The translations under genes and the position numbers were made by a program. Below the pieces are notes generated by a model that was not told the DNA's origin, searched no databases, and saw only the letters and a program-made list of their open reading frames with translations. A stretch of 12,969 nucleotides of DNA, from contig CANKEA010000011.1 in assembly GCA_947480815.1 (NCBI GenBank), forward strand, positions 1 to 12,969, written 5' to 3'. Below, in pieces: positions 1 to 7,850 of the stretch (its first letter is position 1; the number at the start of each line of letters is the position of its first letter). This DNA is from Caulobacterales bacterium (GTDB lineage Bacteria; Pseudomonadota; Alphaproteobacteria; Caulobacterales; Caulobacteraceae).

Positions 1-75
1 AAACGCGCTCTAGATAATGACGAGCGAGCGCGATTCAGCGATCAGTCGATTCCGCCTGATCCCTTCGTGCTCTAG
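1..75 (+). CDS. Possible C-terminal end of an upstream ORF (partial)
   Basis: Frame 1 is open from the window edge to a TAG at 73-75, giving 24 codons that end in DQSIPPDPFVL. The stop overlaps the AGGA ribosome-binding sequence of dapE and lies 9 bases before the dapE start, a spacing typical of adjacent operon genes. The peptide is too short and too featureless for me to recognise. It may equally be non-coding leader sequence that happens to be open. Confidence 0.25.
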   Translation, partial: KRALDNDERARFSDQSIPPDPFVL

Positions 76-77
76 GA
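74..77 (+). promoter_or_regulatory. Ribosome binding site of dapE
   Basis: AGGA lies 7 bases before the ATG at 85. This supports that ATG over the in-frame ATG at 91, although the difference is only two residues. Confidence 0.5.
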
Positions 78-84
78 ACATCCG

Positions 85-1236
85 ATGGCCATGCAAAGCC
101 TCGATCCCGTTGCGTTGACGCAGGACCTGATCCGCCGCCCCTCCGTGACTCCCGCCGATGCCGGGGCGATGGATACCCTGCAGCGCACCCTGGATCGGAT
201 GGGCTTCGAATGCCGGCGGATGAAGTTTGGCCAGATCGAGAACCTCTACGCGCGCCGCGGCACCGCTAGCCCAAACCTCTGTTTCGCCGGCCATACCGAT
301 GTGGTTCCGGCGGGCGACCGCGCCGCCTGGCGCTATGACCCCTTCGGTGCCGATGTCTCTGACGGGATACTGCATGGCCGCGGGGCCGTAGATATGAAGG
401 GCGGGATCGCCGCCTGGGTCGCTGCGGTTTCACGCACCCTGGCCCAAGAGGAGGTTCCGGGGTCTCTATCATTCCTGATCACCGGCGACGAAGAGGGCGA
501 GGCGGTCGACGGCACGGTGAAGGTGGTCGAGACCCTGCGGGCGGAGGGCGAGATCATCGACCACTGCGTGGTGGGTGAGCCGACCTGCACCGCCATTCTG
601 GGCGATATGATCAAGGTCGGCCGCCGAGGCAGTATCAACGCCTATATCGAGGTGCAGGGAAAGCAGGGCCACGTCGCCTACCCGCAACGCGCGGCGAACC
701 CCATGCCTGTACTGCTTCGTCTGCTCAACGCCCTGCAAACGCGGCATCTAGACGACGGCTTTGAGCGGTTCCAGCCGTCAAACCTAGAGATCACCACGGT
801 AGATGTGGGTAATCCGACCACCAATGTGATCCCGGCCAAGGCCACGGCGCGCGTCAATGTGCGTTTCAATCCGGCGCAGAGCGGGCCTGCCCTGGCTGCC
901 TGGTTCCAAGACGAAGCTGCCAAGGCCGGCGAGGGCTTCGCGGGAACCGTTAGCGTCCGCACCGCCATCAGCGGCGAGGCCTTCCTAACCGAGCACAGCA
1001 CGTTCGTGGAACTGGTCGCCAGCGCGGTGCGCACCATCACCAGCCAGGAGCCCGACCTGTCAACCACGGGCGGCATCTCTGACGCGCGCTTTATCCGCAG
1101 CCTCTGCCCGGTGGTGGAATTCGGTCTGGTCGGTGCCACCATGCACGCCATCGACGAACGGGTTCCGATGACCGAAATCGAGCAGCTGACCACCGTCTAT
1201 CAGCGGATCATCGAAGGCTATTTCGCGCGATTTTAG
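85..1236 (+). CDS. dapE: Succinyl-diaminopimelate desuccinylase DapE
   Basis: DapE hydrolyses N-succinyl-LL-2,6-diaminopimelate to LL-diaminopimelate and succinate in the cytoplasm. This is the step of the succinylase route that leads to lysine and to the meso-diaminopimelate of peptidoglycan. The protein has 383 residues, the usual length for this M20 di-zinc peptidase. The metal site is visible: H70 in GHTDVVP, bridging D103 in GRGAVDMKGG, catalytic E136 and ligand E137 in TGDEEG, E165 in VGEPT, and H354 in MHAIDE near the C-terminus. The lid/dimerisation domain lies roughly at residues 175-295 (GRRGSINAYIEVQGKQGHVA begins it). The gene converges on truA with overlapping stop codons and has no terminator between them. 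Related M20 enzymes such as acetylornithine deacetylase are less likely given the DapE-type ends of the protein. Confidence 0.96.
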   Translation: MAMQSLDPVALTQDLIRRPSVTPADAGAMDTLQRTLDRMGFECRRMKFGQIENLYARRGTASPNLCFAGHTDVVPAGDRAAWRYDPFGADVSDGILHGRGAVDMKGGIAAWVAAVSRTLAQEEVPGSLSFLITGDEEGEAVDGTVKVVETLRAEGEIIDHCVVGEPTCTAILGDMIKVGRRGSINAYIEVQGKQGHVAYPQRAANPMPVLLRLLNALQTRHLDDGFERFQPSNLEITTVDVGNPTTNVIPAKATARVNVRFNPAQSGPALAAWFQDEAAKAGEGFAGTVSVRTAISGEAFLTEHSTFVELVASAVRTITSQEPDLSTTGGISDARFIRSLCPVVEFGLVGATMHAIDERVPMTEIEQLTTVYQRIIEGYFARF

Positions 1237-2000
1237 CCAAGCGAGACCGTCTCGCTGTCCGGATCGTAAGACACGCCGGCAAAATAGAGCCCGTCGGCAG
1301 GCGCCACGGGGCCGCAGGCCTTGCGGTCCGCCGCCTCCAGCGCCGACTTTACAGCGCCCTCTTCCCAACGCCCTAAACCGACTTCGACCAGGGTTCCTGC
1401 CATGGATCGCACCTGGCGGTGCAGGAAGGAGCGGGCCGCGAAACTCATGACCACTTCCTCACCCTGGGCAGTGACCTGGGCCACATCCAGCGTCTTCAGC
1501 GGGCTCTTCGACTGACACGCCAGGTCGCGGAAGGTGGTGAAGTCATGCAGGCCGATCAGGGCCTGGGCGGCGCGCTGCATGGCCGCCGAGTCGAGCGGCT
1601 TCTTGACGTGCCAGACCTTGCCTTGCAGCAAGGCCGGCGGGCTGCGGCGATTGAGGATGCGGTAGAGATAGCGCCGTTCGCGGGCTGAGAAACGGGCGTG
1701 CCAACCCTCGACGGCGATCGAGGCATCCAGGATCACGACCGGCTTTGGATAGAGATGGGCGTTCAGGGCGTCGCGCACCACGGCCGGCCGCCAGGTTTTC
1801 ACGAGATCGGCATGGACCACCATCGCCAGGGCGTGGACGCCGCTATCGGTGCGGCCGGCCGCATGAACCCGCACCGTCTCGCCACTGAAGCCCAGAATGG
1901 CGGCCTCAAGCGTTCCTTGCACCGACGGCTGGTCCATCTGGGCCTGAAAGCCGCTGAATGGGCGACCGTCGTATTCGATCAACAGGCGGTAGCGCGGCAT
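1233..2000 (-). CDS. truA: tRNA pseudouridine(38-40) synthase TruA
   Basis: TruA converts uridines 38, 39 and 40 in the anticodon arm of many tRNAs to pseudouridine. The 255-residue protein has the family length. The catalytic aspartate is D52 in AGRTDSGVHA, and the N-terminus YRLLIEYDGRPFSGFQAQ (residues 4-21) is the classic start of the family. The C-terminal half holds FLHRQVRSMAGTLVEVGLG, corresponding to the conserved FL(H/Y)xxVRxM motif. The ATG at 2000 follows the fmt stop by 5 bases, so truA is the last gene of the def-fmt-truA group. Its TAA overlaps the dapE TAG of the opposite strand. Identification is firm. Confidence 0.96.
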   Translation of the reverse strand: MPRYRLLIEYDGRPFSGFQAQMDQPSVQGTLEAAILGFSGETVRVHAAGRTDSGVHALAMVVHADLVKTWRPAVVRDALNAHLYPKPVVILDASIAVEGWHARFSARERRYLYRILNRRSPPALLQGKVWHVKKPLDSAAMQRAAQALIGLHDFTTFRDLACQSKSPLKTLDVAQVTAQGEEVVMSFAARSFLHRQVRSMAGTLVEVGLGRWEEGAVKSALEAADRKACGPVAPADGLYFAGVSYDPDSETVSLG

Positions 2001-2005
2001 GGGCG

Positions 2006-2929
2006 TTACAAATTCGTCCCAAGGTCCAGCGGAAAGCCGCGCAGGAAGTCGCCGGCCCCCTGCGGCCCCTTGCCCTCGCGCTGGGCACCCAGCAGTCGCA
2101 CCGCGCCTTCGCCACAGGCGATCAGGCCGTCATTGTCGAGCACCTCTCCCGGCGCGCCCGCACCCTCTTCCACCCGGGAAAGCAGGGCCTTGATGCGGGT
2201 CTCGCCACGCGGCGAGGGGGCCATGAACCAGGCTCCAGGAAAGGGAGAGAGCCCGCGGATCAATAGGTCGATCTCGGCGGCCGGACGGCTCCAGTCAATG
2301 TGCGCTTCAGCGGTCTTGATCTTCTTGGCGTAGGTCACGCCCTCGGCGGCCTGTGCCGTCTCGACGGCCCCGCCAGCGCCGATAGCGGCGAGGGTCTCCA
2401 CCAACAGGCCAGCACCGGCCACGGCCAGTTTGTCGTGCAGCGTACCGCCGATGTCGTCAGGCTCAATGGCGACGCGCGCGGTCGCCAGAATCGGGCCTAC
2501 GTCGAGGCCTTCTGTCATGCGCATGACCTGGACGCCGGTTTCAGTATCACCCGCCATCAGGGCCCGCGGAATCGGCGCGGCCCCGCGCCAGCGGGGCAAG
2601 AGGCTGGCGTGTAGGTTGAACGCGCCCAGTCTTGCGGCCTCCAAGACGGTGGTGGGCAGAATTTGGCCAAACGCCACCACCACGGCCGCATCAAGCCCCA
2701 GGGCAGCAAAGGCGGCGACCTCTTCGGGGTCTCGCATCGAGATGGGGGTGCGCACCATGAACCCACGGTCCCGCGCATAGGCCTCCACCGGCGTGGGCCG
2801 CGTCTCCTGGCCCCTTCCGCGCGGCTTTGGGGCCTGGCTGTAGACGCAGGCGATCTCATGCCCAGCCTCAGCTATGGCCGCCAGACTGGTCGCGGCGAAA
2901 ACGGGGGTTCCAAGAAAGGCCAAGCGCAT
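2006..2929 (-). CDS. fmt: Methionyl-tRNA formyltransferase Fmt
   Basis: Fmt transfers a formyl group from 10-formyl-tetrahydrofolate to the amino group of Met-tRNA(fMet), which marks the initiator tRNA. From the ATG at 2929 the protein has 307 residues, close to the usual 308-315. It begins [12 protein letters not shown], the standard Fmt N-terminus. The catalytic trio is N105, H107 and D143, within [13 protein letters not shown] (104-116) and TEGLDVGPI (139-147). The formyl donor loop is near PRGRGQ (36-41), and the C-terminal OB-like domain starts after about residue 205. The frame stays open for 31 codons upstream to an ATG at 3022, but that extension ([10 protein letters not shown]...) has no match to the family and I reject it. 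No clear Shine-Dalgarno precedes 2929. def lies upstream with an unusual gap of 173 bases. Confidence 0.95.
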   Translation of the reverse strand: MRLAFLGTPVFAATSLAAIAEAGHEIACVYSQAPKPRGRGQETRPTPVEAYARDRGFMVRTPISMRDPEEVAAFAALGLDAAVVVAFGQILPTTVLEAARLGAFNLHASLLPRWRGAAPIPRALMAGDTETGVQVMRMTEGLDVGPILATARVAIEPDDIGGTLHDKLAVAGAGLLVETLAAIGAGGAVETAQAAEGVTYAKKIKTAEAHIDWSRPAAEIDLLIRGLSPFPGAWFMAPSPRGETRIKALLSRVEEGAGAPGEVLDNDGLIACGEGAVRLLGAQREGKGPQGAGDFLRGFPLDLGTNL

Positions 2930-3102
2930 GGGCGCTGGTTTAGACTTGCCGTGCGGCGTGGCAAGGGCGTGGCTGCGATAGAGGCAAGGCACCTTAAGCC
3001 GTTCCAGCCATTTTGGGGCCATCGGATTGCGCGGAAAGGACTCGCACGACCTGCATTGCCACTCCGAAGGGATAGCCGAGGACGCGCTCAGCGTGGACGA
3101 CC
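2930..3102 (-). other. Spacer between def and fmt
   Basis: This 173-base gap is longer than the tight def-fmt junction seen in many bacteria. I see no terminator, no convincing promoter and no RNA structure. It contains the in-frame upstream extension of fmt (2930-3022), which does not resemble any Fmt. Confidence 0.4.
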
Positions 3103-3654
3103 TTACGCCGCCTTCGCCGCCTTCTTGACCTTGGCAATCGAGCGATCGCGCTTCAGACGCGACAGGTGATCGATGAACAACACCCCCTGCAGGTGATCCA
3201 TCTCGTGCTGGATGCAGACCGCAAACAGGCCGTCGGCCTCTTCCTCGACTTGCTCGCCTTGATAGTTGAGGTAACGCAGCTTGACGCGGGCCGGGCGGTC
3301 GACTTCCTCGTAGATCTCCGGCACCGAAAGGCAGCCCTCTTCATAAGGGGTGGTCTCGTCTGAACTCCAGATAATCTCCGGATTGACGTAATAGGCCGGC
3401 CGGCGAACCGCCGCTGCCTGTTCCTCAGTATCGGGGGTGGCCTCACGATCGCCCAGGTCCATGACGATCACACGCACCGGCTCGCCCACCTGCACGGCCG
3501 CCAAGCCGATGCCGGGTGCCGCGTACATCGTCTCGAGCATGTCATCCATCAGGGCGCGCAGGGTATCGTCCACCCGCTCGACGGAGGCCGAAACCTGTTT
3601 GAGCACCGCCAAATCGGCGGCGTTATCGATGGTTAGGATGCGCCGCGAAGCCAT
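3103..3654 (-). CDS. def: Peptide deformylase
   Basis: Def removes the N-formyl group from the starting methionine of nascent proteins as they leave the ribosome, and so works together with Fmt encoded next to it. The 183-residue protein shows all three family motifs: GIGLAAVQ at 48-55, EGCLSVP at 106-112 with metal ligand C108, and QHEMDH at 149-154 with ligands H150 and H154 and catalytic E151. This is the ordinary type 1 (Gram-negative-like) enzyme. The C-terminus is a basic helix rich in Lys and Ala (KVKKAAKAA). A run rich in Asp, Glu and Ala at about 69-82 forms a slightly expanded loop. The ATG at 3654 follows the rmuC stop by 32 bases, with no strong Shine-Dalgarno. Confidence 0.97.
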   Translation of the reverse strand: MASRRILTIDNAADLAVLKQVSASVERVDDTLRALMDDMLETMYAAPGIGLAAVQVGEPVRVIVMDLGDREATPDTEEQAAAVRRPAYYVNPEIIWSSDETTPYEEGCLSVPEIYEEVDRPARVKLRYLNYQGEQVEEEADGLFAVCIQHEMDHLQGVLFIDHLSRLKRDRSIAKVKKAAKAA

Positions 3655-3686
3655 GACCGATCAGGTAAGGCGGGCACCGCGCAGCG

Positions 3687-4904
3687 TCAAGACAGGCGGG
3701 GCGGCACGGCGGCCTCGTCTTCCGGCGGTGCCAGTTTGGTCAGCGGCCGGGTGCGGGCGTCCAGGCTCTCAATCTCAGGTAGGGGCTTGTCCGGGTGCGA
3801 GGCCGATAGTTTTTCCAACCGCTTGGCAGAGGTCAGCACGTTGCGCTCCAGCGAGCCGGCGAAGTCGTTGTACTTCTCGACCGCCTTATTGAGCGAGGCC
3901 CCCAGGTCGATGGCATATTTGGCGATCAGACCGACGCGGTCATGCAGCTCGCGCCCGGCGTCGGCGATCAGCTTGGCGTTGGCGGCCTGGCCTTCGACGC
4001 GCCAGCCATAGGCAACGGCCTTGCAAAGGGCGAACAGGCTGGAGGGCGTAACGAGGATCACCCGCCGATCTAGCGCCTCGCCGATCAGGTTCGGCTGCCG
4101 TTCCAGCGCGGCGGCAAGGATGCCGTCGCCCGGAACGAACATGGCGACGAAATCGGGGGACGAGTCGAACTGGTCCCAATAGGCCTTGCTCGACAGGCTG
4201 CGGACGTGATCGCGCACGCTCTGGGCATGCCGCACCAGGGCTAGGTCACGCGTCGCCTCGTCCGTCGCATCATGGGCTTCCTGAAAAGCCGTAAGCGAAA
4301 CCTTTGCATCGATAACGAACACGCCCTTGCCGGGCATATGCAGCAGGAAATCGGGACGCAGGCGGCCATCGTCGCCATTCACCGAAACCTGCTCCTCGAA
4401 ATCGGTGCCGCGTTGCAGCCCGGCGCGCTCTAAGGTGTTGAGCAACATCTGCTCGCCCCAACGCCCCTGCACGCCTGCACCACGGCGCAGAGCGGTGGAG
4501 AGCTTCCGGGCCTCGTCCTGGGTGGCTGCGGCAGCGCGCATCACGCCCTCGATCTGCTGTTTGAGGCTGCCGGTCTCTTCCGCACGCGCTTTCTCGACGG
4601 CGGCGACCTGCGCCTGCATCTTGGCCAGGGTTTCGGTAACCGGCTTGAGATGCAGTTCTAGCGCCATGCGGGCATGCTGATCGCGCGTCTGGAAATTCTC
4701 GTCAGCGCGTTTGAGAATCGCCTCGGCGACCTGATTGGCGGTCACTAGGGCGTGGGCCTTGGCATCGTCGGACGAACTCATCCCGGCCAATTTTAGATCC
4801 AGAGCGTAACTTTTCTTCTTCTCAACCAACAGAAGTACGAATACCGCAGCCAAGGCGCAGGCCAGGACCGCGGCTATGATCGCAAGCAGGATTGTCGTGT
4901 TCAT
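3687..4904 (-). CDS. rmuC: DNA recombination protein RmuC homologue
   Basis: RmuC-family proteins limit inversions and other rearrangements between short repeats in E. coli, and a nuclease role is inferred from their fold. The exact activity is unsettled. This 405-residue protein begins with one transmembrane segment (about 4-27, ending in VEKKKSY), so it is likely anchored in the inner membrane facing the cytoplasm. An alpha-helical, probably coiled-coil region follows (about 45-140). The RmuC core then starts with GVQGRWGE (144-151) and carries RPDF (D185) and VIDAKVS (D199, K201), a PD-(D/E)xK-like arrangement. The C-terminus is Pro/Glu/Ala rich. It sits between recR and def on the same strand. 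The ATG at 4904 lacks a clear Shine-Dalgarno, but the membrane segment directly after it supports this start. Confidence 0.93.
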   Translation of the reverse strand: MNTTILLAIIAAVLACALAAVFVLLLVEKKKSYALDLKLAGMSSSDDAKAHALVTANQVAEAILKRADENFQTRDQHARMALELHLKPVTETLAKMQAQVAAVEKARAEETGSLKQQIEGVMRAAAATQDEARKLSTALRRGAGVQGRWGEQMLLNTLERAGLQRGTDFEEQVSVNGDDGRLRPDFLLHMPGKGVFVIDAKVSLTAFQEAHDATDEATRDLALVRHAQSVRDHVRSLSSKAYWDQFDSSPDFVAMFVPGDGILAAALERQPNLIGEALDRRVILVTPSSLFALCKAVAYGWRVEGQAANAKLIADAGRELHDRVGLIAKYAIDLGASLNKAVEKYNDFAGSLERNVLTSAKRLEKLSASHPDKPLPEIESLDARTRPLTKLAPPEDEAAVPPRLS

Positions 4905-5021
4905 GGTCCGTTCGCTACCATGACTCGGGCCCTTAGACGAGGGGGGCCACCATGCAGGCCAGACTGAGCGCTGTAACCCTTGGGGGTGGCCGCTGGATGA
5001 GGCTGGACGGGTGAATTTCGG

Positions 5022-5624
5022 CTAGGCTGGTCGCCGCGCTCGCAAGGCTTGGGCGATCGTGCCATCGTCGAGCCAGTCGAGATCACCGCCCACCGGCAAG
5101 CCCCGCGCCAGCATGGTGATCGAAACGCCAAATTCCGATAGCCGTTCCGCCAGATAATGCGAAGTGGTCTGGCCATCGACCGTCGCCGGCAAGGCCAGGA
5201 TGACCTCCGTTGCCGCGCCATTGCCCGCACGGGCCAGCAGCTCGCGCACCCGCAGGGTTTCCGGCCCTATACCGTCGAGGGCCGACAGCAGGCCGCCGAG
5301 AACATGATAAAGGCCGCGATAGGCACCGCCGCGCTCCATAGCCCACAAGGCGCCGACTTCCTCAACGACACAGATCAGGCCCTGGTCGCGCTCGTGATCA
5401 CTACACACCTGGCATGGATCGCGACTGTCGAGCGAGCCGCAAACCCCGCAGGCGCGCACCTTAGCCTTGGCGTCGGAGAGGGCCGCAGTCAGGGGATCAA
5501 GCAGCTGGTCACGGCGCTTGAGGAGGGCCAGGGCCGCACGGCGGGCCGACCTGGGACCCAGGCCAGGGAGCTTGGCCAGCAGGCCGATCAGTCGCTCGAT
5601 CTCGGGTCCGGCGGAAGCGGCCAT
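5022..5624 (-). CDS. recR: Recombination mediator protein RecR
   Basis: RecR acts with RecO (and RecF) to load RecA onto SSB-coated single-stranded DNA at gaps. The 200-residue protein has the complete family layout. A helix-hairpin-helix is at LPGLGPRSARRAAL (19-32). A four-cysteine zinc finger uses C59, C62, C71 and C74. A Toprim domain follows, starting at about ICVVEEVGAL and including YRGLYHVLGGLLSALDGIGP. It is the third gene of the dnaX-ybaB-recR cluster, an arrangement kept across many bacteria. The gap to ybaB is 62 bases and to rmuC 117 bases; neither contains a recognisable terminator. The family identification is firm, and the start at 5624 fits the usual N-terminus. Confidence 0.97.
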   Translation of the reverse strand: MAASAGPEIERLIGLLAKLPGLGPRSARRAALALLKRRDQLLDPLTAALSDAKAKVRACGVCGSLDSRDPCQVCSDHERDQGLICVVEEVGALWAMERGGAYRGLYHVLGGLLSALDGIGPETLRVRELLARAGNGAATEVILALPATVDGQTTSHYLAERLSEFGVSITMLARGLPVGGDLDWLDDGTIAQALRARRPA

Positions 5625-5686
5625 CTAACGACTTTCGCGCGGCGGGCACCGAAACCCGTCGGGACGGTTTTCGGCTGTCGCACGCA

Positions 5687-6010
5687 CTAGAATTTCAATC
5701 CCGGGATATTGAGGCCTGCCAGCGGACCCATGGCTTCCTTCATCAAAGATTCCTGGGTGGCGTCGATCTGGCGCTTTGCATCGGCATGGGCGGCCACAAT
5801 CAGGTCGGCTACGTCCTCGGGACCGTCGGCGGCCATCAGCGAGGGGTCGATCTTCACGGCCGTGACAACGCCTGCGCCCGTGACGGTAATGCGCACTAGG
5901 TCGCCGCCGGCGCGGCCCTCAACGCTGATCGACTTGATCTTGTCCTGTGCCTCGGCCAGACGGGCCTGCATGGCCTGAGCCTGTTTCATCATCGCGCCCA
6001 TGTCTTTCAA
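5687..6010 (-). CDS. ybaB: Nucleoid-associated protein YbaB/EbfC
   Basis: YbaB/EbfC is a small dimeric DNA-binding protein that coats the nucleoid and is almost always encoded between dnaX and recR, as here. I place the start at a TTG (6010), giving 107 residues that begin MKDMGAMMKQAQAMQARLAE, the expected N-terminal helix. GAGGAG at 6018-6023 lies 7 bases upstream. The alternative ATG at 6001 would lose three residues and sit too far from that site. A longer frame opening at 6079 overlaps dnaX and adds residues foreign to the family. The centre VEGRAGGDLVRITVTGAG and the C-terminal helix with the final PGLKF are typical. The start lies 4 bases after the dnaX stop, so translation is probably coupled. 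Confidence 0.95.
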   Translation of the reverse strand: MKDMGAMMKQAQAMQARLAEAQDKIKSISVEGRAGGDLVRITVTGAGVVTAVKIDPSLMAADGPEDVADLIVAAHADAKRQIDATQESLMKEAMGPLAGLNIPGLKF

Positions 6011-6014
6011 GGCG

Positions 6015-7829
6015 TCACTCCTCTTCGTCGTCAGCGGGCACGACGTCGGCGGCCGGAACCGCGTTCTGACGCACCTCAATCAGTTCGGCGCCTGGGAAGG
6101 CTTCCAGCACAGCGGTCACAAACGGATCGGCGGCGGCCTCTAGCCGGACCTGCGCCCGTTCGCGCCGCTCACGTTCGAGCAGGGTCTCGCCCCCGCCACC
6201 ACCCTCAGCGGCCACCAGCCACGGCTGGCCGGTCCATTCCTTGAGTCGCGCCACCAGTCGGCCAGCCAGGTTCGACGGGGCACCAGGCACAGATTCGAAG
6301 GTGATGGCACCCGGCCGGAATGCGATGGGCCGCATGTAGCGCTCGACATCGAGCTTCAACCCCAGATCGCGCCGCGCGTCGATCAGGCGAACAACATCCT
6401 CGAAACTGGCCAGGGTCGGCGCAGACTGGGCCTGTGCCGCGGGCATCTGGCGAGGCGCATAGGCCGTTGAGGTTCCGCCCCCGCCCGAGCCGCCACCGGG
6501 GCTGGGCGAGCCGGTGGGAACGCCGCCGCTAAGACCGCTGGGCGGGGTGCCCTCGCGCAATGCCTTCAAAGCTTCCTCGGGACCGGGCAGATCGGCAGCA
6601 TAGCAAAGCCGGATCAGGGCCATTTCCGCCGCCGCCGCCGCATCGGGTGCACGGCGCACCTCCTCGTGGGCCTTGAGCAGCATCTGCCAGAGCCGCGAGA
6701 GGGTACCAGCGCTGACCGCCGCACCGATCGCAGCCAGCCTGCCGGCTTGATCGCTGGGCAGGCCGAGCGCTTCGGGGCCGACAGCCTTGGTCAGGGATGC
6801 ACCATGACAGTGGTCAAGCAGGTCAAGCATGACCACGCCGGGATCGGCACCCTTGGCCCACAGGCTCTTAAACGCCGTGATGGCCTCACCAGGGGCACCG
6901 CGCATCACCGTCTCGAACAGACCGATTGTCTCGCCGCGGTCGGCCAGACCCAGCATGTCGCGCACGTCGGCGGCGGTCACCGCCGCGCCCGGATCGCCCT
7001 GAACCAGCGCTTGGTCAAGCAGGGATAGGCCGTCCCGCACCGAGCCCTCGGCGGCACGGGAGATCAGTTGCAGCGCCTCACGGTCGACACGGAAGCCCTC
7101 GGCCGCCGCCACCTTGGCGAAATGCTCGGTCAACACCTCGGGTTCGACACGGCGCAGGTCGAAGCGCTGGGTGCGCGATAGGATCGTCACCGGCACCTTG
7201 CGGATTTCGGTGGTCGCGAAAATGAATTTTGCGTGCGGTGGCGGCTCTTCCAGGGTCTTCAACAGGGCGTTGAAGGCCGCGGTCGACAGCATATGCACTT
7301 CGTCGATAATGTAGACCTTGTAGCGCGCCTCGACTGGCGCATACCGCACCCCGTCGAGAAGCTCGCGCATCTCGTCGACCTTGGTGCGACTGGCGGCATC
7401 CAGCTCCAGCACGTCGATATGCCGGCCATCGATAATGCCGCGGTCGTGGTGGCCCTCGACCGTGAAATCCATCGAAGGCTGGTGAACCGTATCGGTCTCA
7501 TAGTTCAGGGCGCGGGCCAGCAGACGGGCGGTGGTGGTCTTGCCCACCCCGCGCACACCGGTGAGCATGAAGCCGTGGGCGATCCGACCGGTGGCGAAGG
7601 CGTTGGTCAGGGTTCGGACCATGGCCTCCTGGCCGATGAGGTCCTCAAAGGCCATTGGCCGGTACTTGCGCGCCAGGACGGTATAGGCCCCGCCGACCGA
7701 CGCGGGGGGCGGCGGGTCTCGCAAGGGCTGTGCAGCGGCGGGATCGCCGAAAATGTCGACGGTCAAGGGATCGCGCTCAGGAGCGAGATCGGCTGCAGCG
7801 TCAGGATCATTCAGGTCTGGATCGGCCAT
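6015..7829 (-). CDS. dnaX: DNA polymerase III clamp-loader subunit DnaX (tau/gamma)
   Basis: DnaX is the ATPase of the clamp loader, which opens the beta clamp and links it to the polymerase. This protein has 604 residues. An extra acidic, Pro/Ala-rich N-terminus of about 48 residues precedes YTVLARKYRP, which is where E. coli DnaX begins. The Walker A is GVRGVGKT (91-98), the Walker B region is DEVH (176-179), and sensor 1 lies in FIFATTE. The four zinc-module cysteines that normally follow Walker A are absent: residues 110-140 contain no Cys. A Gly/Ser/Pro tract at about 430-453 separates the AAA+ and collar domains from the tau-specific part (from about FEDVVRLI), which should bind the polymerase. 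I find no A-rich slippery site for a frameshift. The SRP RNA gene ends about 21 bases upstream, and no clear Shine-Dalgarno is seen. Confidence 0.97.
   Translation of the reverse strand: MADPDLNDPDAAADLAPERDPLTVDIFGDPAAAQPLRDPPPPASVGGAYTVLARKYRPMAFEDLIGQEAMVRTLTNAFATGRIAHGFMLTGVRGVGKTTTARLLARALNYETDTVHQPSMDFTVEGHHDRGIIDGRHIDVLELDAASRTKVDEMRELLDGVRYAPVEARYKVYIIDEVHMLSTAAFNALLKTLEEPPPHAKFIFATTEIRKVPVTILSRTQRFDLRRVEPEVLTEHFAKVAAAEGFRVDREALQLISRAAEGSVRDGLSLLDQALVQGDPGAAVTAADVRDMLGLADRGETIGLFETVMRGAPGEAITAFKSLWAKGADPGVVMLDLLDHCHGASLTKAVGPEALGLPSDQAGRLAAIGAAVSAGTLSRLWQMLLKAHEEVRRAPDAAAAAEMALIRLCYAADLPGPEEALKALREGTPPSGLSGGVPTGSPSPGGGSGGGGTSTAYAPRQMPAAQAQSAPTLASFEDVVRLIDARRDLGLKLDVERYMRPIAFRPGAITFESVPGAPSNLAGRLVARLKEWTGQPWLVAAEGGGGGETLLERERRERAQVRLEAAADPFVTAVLEAFPGAELIEVRQNAVPAADVVPADDEEE
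6018..6023 (-). promoter_or_regulatory. Strong ribosome binding site for the TTG start of ybaB
   Basis: GAGGAG on the minus strand lies within the last codons of dnaX (Glu-Glu) directly before its TGA. It is 7 bases from the TTG at 6010, which decides the ybaB start and ties its translation to dnaX. Confidence 0.7.
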
Positions 7830-7850
7830 GACGCGGGGCTAAGAGGGGCA

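Noticed and set aside
1698..2333. + strand open frame (211 codons) opposite truA and fmt
   Set aside because: It covers parts of two confidently identified genes on the other strand and its protein has no family character.
2930..3022. Upstream in-frame start for fmt at 3022
   Set aside because: [12 protein letters not shown] at 2929 is the standard family start; the added 31 residues match nothing in the family.
4905..5021. Possible small gene or RNA in the recR-rmuC gap
   Set aside because: No start with a ribosome site, no conserved peptide and only a 4-base inverted repeat were found in these 117 bases.
6018..6079. Upstream ATG for ybaB at 6079 giving 130 residues
   Set aside because: The extension lies inside dnaX in another frame, looks unlike YbaB, and the TTG at 6010 has a strong ribosome site at ideal spacing.
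6468..6560. Programmed frameshift in dnaX
   Set aside because: No A AAA AAG-type heptamer or similar A run is present near the border of the gamma and tau regions.
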